A stretch of 64,000 nt of DNA, from positions 186,001 through 250,000 of the forward strand of contig JAIQDT010002063.1 of the NCBI GenBank assembly GCA_021521415.1. Direction: 5' to 3'. The DNA is from Bidens hawaiensis (Eukaryota > Streptophyta > Magnoliopsida > Asterales > Asteraceae). The translations under genes and the position numbers were made by a program. The notes beneath the pieces are model-generated. The model did no database searches. It was not told the origin of the DNA and worked only from the letters and a program-made list of their open reading frames with translations. Positions 60,390 through 64,000 of the stretch are shown here, piece after piece (positions within the stretch are counted from its first letter, which is position 1; each line of letters begins with the position of its first letter).

Positions 60390-62168
60390 GGCTGAGGGGT
60401 GTGGGGGGCGCGAGAGGGGGCGCGAGTGGGGGCTCCAGCCAATAATATTGTGACGTGTGGCAGAGAGAGAAACTTGATAAGATGGGTGTTGGTTGTGGTG
60501 CTCGCGCCCCGGGCCCTGGTGTGGAGGGGCGCTAGAGGGGGCGCGAGCGGTTTTTTTTTTATTTTTTTATAAATGTATTAAAAAAACGTAATATTAAAAA
60601 AACTCATAAATTATTTAAAAAAACACACATTAATTAAAAAAACACATTAATATCTAAAAAAAAAATTAAAGTACTAAAAAAAACATTATTCTTATTCTTC
60701 GGCTTGGTCTTCTTCGATCAACCTCTTCCGGATACGTTCCTTTTGTTTTTCCATCAGCATTTGGTCGACCGGATGTAGGTTACTGAAGTCTCTTGTAAGG
60801 AAGTCCAAATCTCTCATTCTTTTTTTTTTTCCTTTTTGTCATTAGAGACCACCTCCATGGTTTTGTTGAATTTATTGAGGGATTCAACAAGATCGGTGAT
60901 GTTTACGGCTTCCCCCTCAGCCGGTTTTTTCCCCCTGGCGTCCCTTCCCAATGGCCGCCTCCTCGGCGGTGAAGACGTTTCCTCCCCCGCAACGTTTAGG
61001 TCGAATCCAACCCGGCAATCCGACCCGGCGGAAGTGCTATACGCTCTAGACGAACTAGTTTTAGTCCGTTTCGGCCCTACTTCCGCATCAAGGTCCGGCG
61101 CCACCAGCTCAACCCACTTAGAACACCTTCTCAACCTCTCCCACACCTTTACATCGTCCCACGTCTTCACCGTCCCATACCTCCGCAGGCACTCCTGCTT
61201 CCACTCTTCGACAGTGAAATTATAAACCGCCAAATCGTCACTGCCACTTGGTCTCATACGACCGGCGTTCCTGTTGAACAGATTAGTAAACAAGCCGACA
61301 AATTTTCTGATTTCGGTCCACCGACCCGAAATCATATCGGCGTTCCGCTCTGTACTCCCAACGAGCGAATAGAACGTCTCCCTAACCTTTGTCCAAAAGA
61401 CCTTGCTCTTTTGGTAGTCCGCTGCAAAATGCATAAATAAATTTGTAAGTCATTTAACTTTTTTATTAAAAATCATTTTTAAAAACGTTAAAACAATTAC
61501 CGCAACGCCGATCCTCAGAAATGACTATCCAAGCCCGACACAGGGCTTCCTTCTCATCCGATGACCACGGAGTGGTTTTCCGTTTCGTCCTTCCAGTCGA
61601 AGCCGAACCCGACCCGTCCGTTGCAACTTGCTTTTTCCGGTGGACGCGTCTTCTTTGTCCCGCAGCTTCACCTTCTGGTTCTTGTGTCTCCGGAACAACA
61701 AAGTTAGGAGACGGTTGTATGTTGGATGGTTGAAAGCCGGATGATTGTTGCGACCCCGAATAAAACATCGGTTGGTCCGGTGCCGACCATAAATCGTCGT
61801 AACTGTAATCTGAATCTAGGTTTGGGTACCAATTTCCAGCCATGTTTTTAAAAAAAGGTTTGGAAGATGGGGTGATTTTGGGTTTTGGGTGTGGTATGTG
61901 ATATTGGTATGTGATATTGGTTTTGGGTGGTATGTGATATTGGTTTTATAGAGAAAAAAATTTTTTTTTTTTAATAAACAAAGAGCCCAACGGCTCTATT
62001 TACGCATTCCCAGGCTCCCTCACGCGCATTCCCTGCCGCGAGACCCCTTGCACCTGCTTTGAAAGCCGTGCTCGCGCCCCTCTCGCGCCTCGGTGGTGTG
62101 GTGCTCGCGCCCCGGGGCGCGAGCGGATGGGCTCACGCACCCCCTCTCGCGCTCCACACCCCTCAGCC
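60390..62168 (-). mobile_element. PIF/Harbinger element retaining only ORF1
   Basis: This is 1,779 bp. The left end GGCTGAGGGGTGTGG and the right end, read inverted, are identical over 15 bp. They continue as similar GCGCGAGAGGGGG sequence. TTA flanks both sides (60387-60389 and 62169-62171). The two subterminal regions are unusually GC-rich (CTCGCGCCCC and GGGGCGCGAG motifs) in an otherwise AT-rich locus. The only gene is a Myb/SANT-like ORF1, and no DDE transposase gene is present. Orientation is given by that ORF. Confidence 0.9.
60814..61843 (-). CDS. Harbinger ORF1: Myb/SANT-like DNA-binding protein (two exons)
   Basis: Minus-strand exons 61843-61501 and 61421-60814, GT-AG intron of 79 bp, 316 residues. 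The N-terminal 70 residues are Ser/Gln/Pro-rich. A basic stretch and then a Myb/SANT-like trihelix domain follow, KRKTTPWSSDEKEALCRAWI across the intron to VFWTKVRETFYS, SGRWTEIRKFVGLFTNLF and CSKWVELVAPDL. The C-terminus has a basic RRRPLGRDARGKK patch and a Lys/Glu tail. In Ping/Pong/PIF elements ORF1 encodes the DNA-binding partner that brings the transposase to the termini. Both exons are open, so this protein may still be made. Host annotations often mislabel such proteins. Confidence 0.85.
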
Positions 62169-62171
62169 TTA

Positions 62172-64000
62172 GAAAGTTTTAATATAAGTTAATTGAATGA
62201 GTTAATTAAATTAAAAGGGTAGGATGGAAGAATAAAATAATAATTAAAAAAAAGCTTCTAGTGTGTTTTCTTTGTGATGTATGATGTCTAGGTTGTAGCA
62301 TCTGGTTAGTTCTTTTTAATAAAATATGTTATTTTTAAAAATAGTGACAAATCTTGGATGAAGATGTTGAGTGGGCGGGCGAAAATACACACTGAGAAAA
62401 CCGTAAACGGAGGTAGCCGGGATCAAAATTTTGGTTGAAACGGGTAAATTTACATTACGTATAAAATGTCTGACGAAAACCGGGTAAATTTACACTACTG
62501 CGTAAAAAACGGAGGGGGTCTGGGCCACCATGGCCTCAACCATCCTTCACCACTGCTTGGAAAGAAAAAAGCGTAATGGTTAATGCTATATGGTGTGGCT
62601 TTTCGGCTAGGGATTGGAAGAATTTATTGAGAAGTTTTGAACTTTTTATTGTTAATGTTAACTGTTAACGAGGATTATCTTTAATAGAGTTTGGGATTTG
62701 TCACTAGCAACACTTGTTCTAAACCACATTTGGATTTTACTACCAGTTCTTAGAACTGGGGGCATTGTCGCATTGGTGACGTGATATCAAGTTAGTACTA
62801 TGAATGTGTGAGCATCCTTGTGTTCTTTGATACAGTTGACCATTTTACTTTAGGAGATATGCTTGTTTTACCCAGTTCAAAAGGTTTTTAGGGTGAATTG
62901 TTATTTATAAGGTACTTTTATAAGGTACTTTTGAATTCGTGAGTCCGTTGTACATGTGTTTTGTTGGGTTTTCAGTATGCCTTAAACAATAATTTTAAGA
63001 AACGGAAGCATTTTGCATGTTGTTTTGCAACTATAAAGCACAAAAACCAAGGATCCATATGTATGAAATCTTAAAATTAAATACAACCATAGATAAGTTT
63101 AGATCTAACCTTAACAATCAATGATGAATAAGGATGAACAAAACTTCTATCTTGAAGTTTCTCTAACAATGTTGCACGTACATCAAGCAAATGAGATCCA
63201 AGAAGTTAGTCTTACCCCTTTGTCAAGAACAAACCCACTCCCTTACACTTCCTTGTGTGTGTACGCATATGTATGTATGTACGTATGTAGATCCAAGATG
63301 TTAGTCTTAGCCCTTTGGCCGAGAAATATTTCTCGTCCATCCTCAATTTCGTTCACTTCTCAAGAGGGGGGGGGGGGTCCTCCCCAATCTCCCTCTCTTC
63401 TCCTTCCACTACAGATGGTCTTACTAGTGTGTTTCATTGTTTAACTGACCATGAGCTATGAACATAAATAAACGTGTCCATTTTGTGTCAAGGAATTGAA
63501 TTTGATAGACAGGCAAGGCAAGCATTGTAAATGTGGCTGTAACATATGCTGAGTTTTTTTTTTAGTTTTTTTTTTCTAATTTGTGTTTCATCTATCTACA
63601 CTTTTAATGTGCCATTATTATTGTCAATAGGATTGTATTTAAATCGACCAATGTGGACATCTTCACCTATTTTAGTGGTGTGAAATACAACTCCTTTCAT
63701 CTCCACGCGAATGGGAAGAAAAAGATCCACAATAAGCAGATTGATTTTCTCTGTCTTATGTGTTAATATTTTTAGTTACTTTCGTTAATTACAATACCGT
63801 AACTAAAACAATAAAAAATTTGACGTGGACCAATGATGATCTGTCAATTGATTCAACGGGGGCTTTGCGACACCAACATTTCATAATCTTAATCTTAAAT
63901 AAATATAAACGAACCTTTTAAAGCTTTCTGGTTGATCTCTACATTCTCTCAAGCCAACAGATTGATTTATTTGTAAATGGTGGCTTCTTATACATTTGAC
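62172..64000. other. Gene-free right end of the window
   Basis: No gene is supported. GATCCAAGAAGTTAGTCTTA near 63196 and GATCCAAGATGTTAGTCTTA near 63291 form an imperfect direct repeat, followed in both cases by CCCTTTG. A 12-13 bp G run is at 63365-63377, and (GTAT)n-like sequence is near 63268-63289. The open frame at 63121-63444 crosses these simple repeats and is not credible. Confidence 0.5.

Noticed and set aside
63121..63444. 107-residue open frame
   Set aside because: It runs through GTAT-type simple repeats and a poly-G tract, with no recognisable domain.

Overview
The window is plant nuclear DNA. Its genes have short GT-AG introns, the intergenic DNA is AT-rich, and it is dense in plant transposons. 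The style of the retrotransposon accessory proteins and of the Harbinger ORF1 suggests an Asteraceae species. That family assignment is inference; the eudicot assignment is firmer.

Host genes are sparse. (1) A single-exon DUF1645 gene lies at 4551-5516 (-). (2) A tandem array of three class II serine carboxypeptidase-like (SCPL) genes lies at 12.8-22.9 kb (+). Only the middle copy is intact. Copy 1 has a nonsense codon and a palindromic insertion that removes the catalytic His, and copy 3 has a +10 bp CAAAC-repeat frameshift. (3) A nine-exon uroporphyrinogen-III synthase gene (23450-26706, -) converges on the array. The tandem duplication breakpoints fall inside this gene, so copies of its 3' end sit downstream of SCPL copies 1 and 2. 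(4) A five-exon RBP45/47-type RNA-binding protein gene with three RRMs lies at 56034-58854 (-). A possible truncated first exon lies near the left edge.

The middle of the window, 26.9-52.9 kb, is transposon territory. A PIF/Harbinger-type element (26858-40229, TTA target duplication) appears to have captured the promoter and 5' coding part of a MORF/DAG-like organellar RNA-editing factor gene. A 12.3-kb Copia element (27498-39839, target duplication AAATC) then inserted inside that captured reading frame. This Copia element has a long gag with two zinc knuckles, a pol and a third ORF. Immediately to the right is a 12.0-kb Gypsy element of Tat type (40892-52863, target duplication GTATA). It carries an antisense six-exon gene with its own TATA box. 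Both retroelements have LTR pairs about 98-99% identical by eye, and both have broken coding regions.

Smaller elements are well delimited. They are a hAT MITE with a perfect 8-bp duplication (613-1119), a CACTA element with transposase remnants (6473-9041), two Tourist-like elements (15415-15866, 53717-54101), foldback elements (2713-2873, 57934-58295, 59782-60239), an 8 x 85-bp minisatellite upstream of the RBP gene, and a 1.8-kb Harbinger derivative that keeps only a Myb/SANT-like ORF1 (60390-62168).

The strongest candidates for new biology are five. They are the gene-capturing Harbinger element, the inverted GCGAAGTT repeat clusters confined to control regions of the Copia element, the antisense spliced gene in the Gypsy element, the templated palindrome in SCPL copy 1, and the antisense UROS tails created by the SCPL duplication. 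All exon boundaries and LTR differences were read by eye, and no alignment or database search was run.
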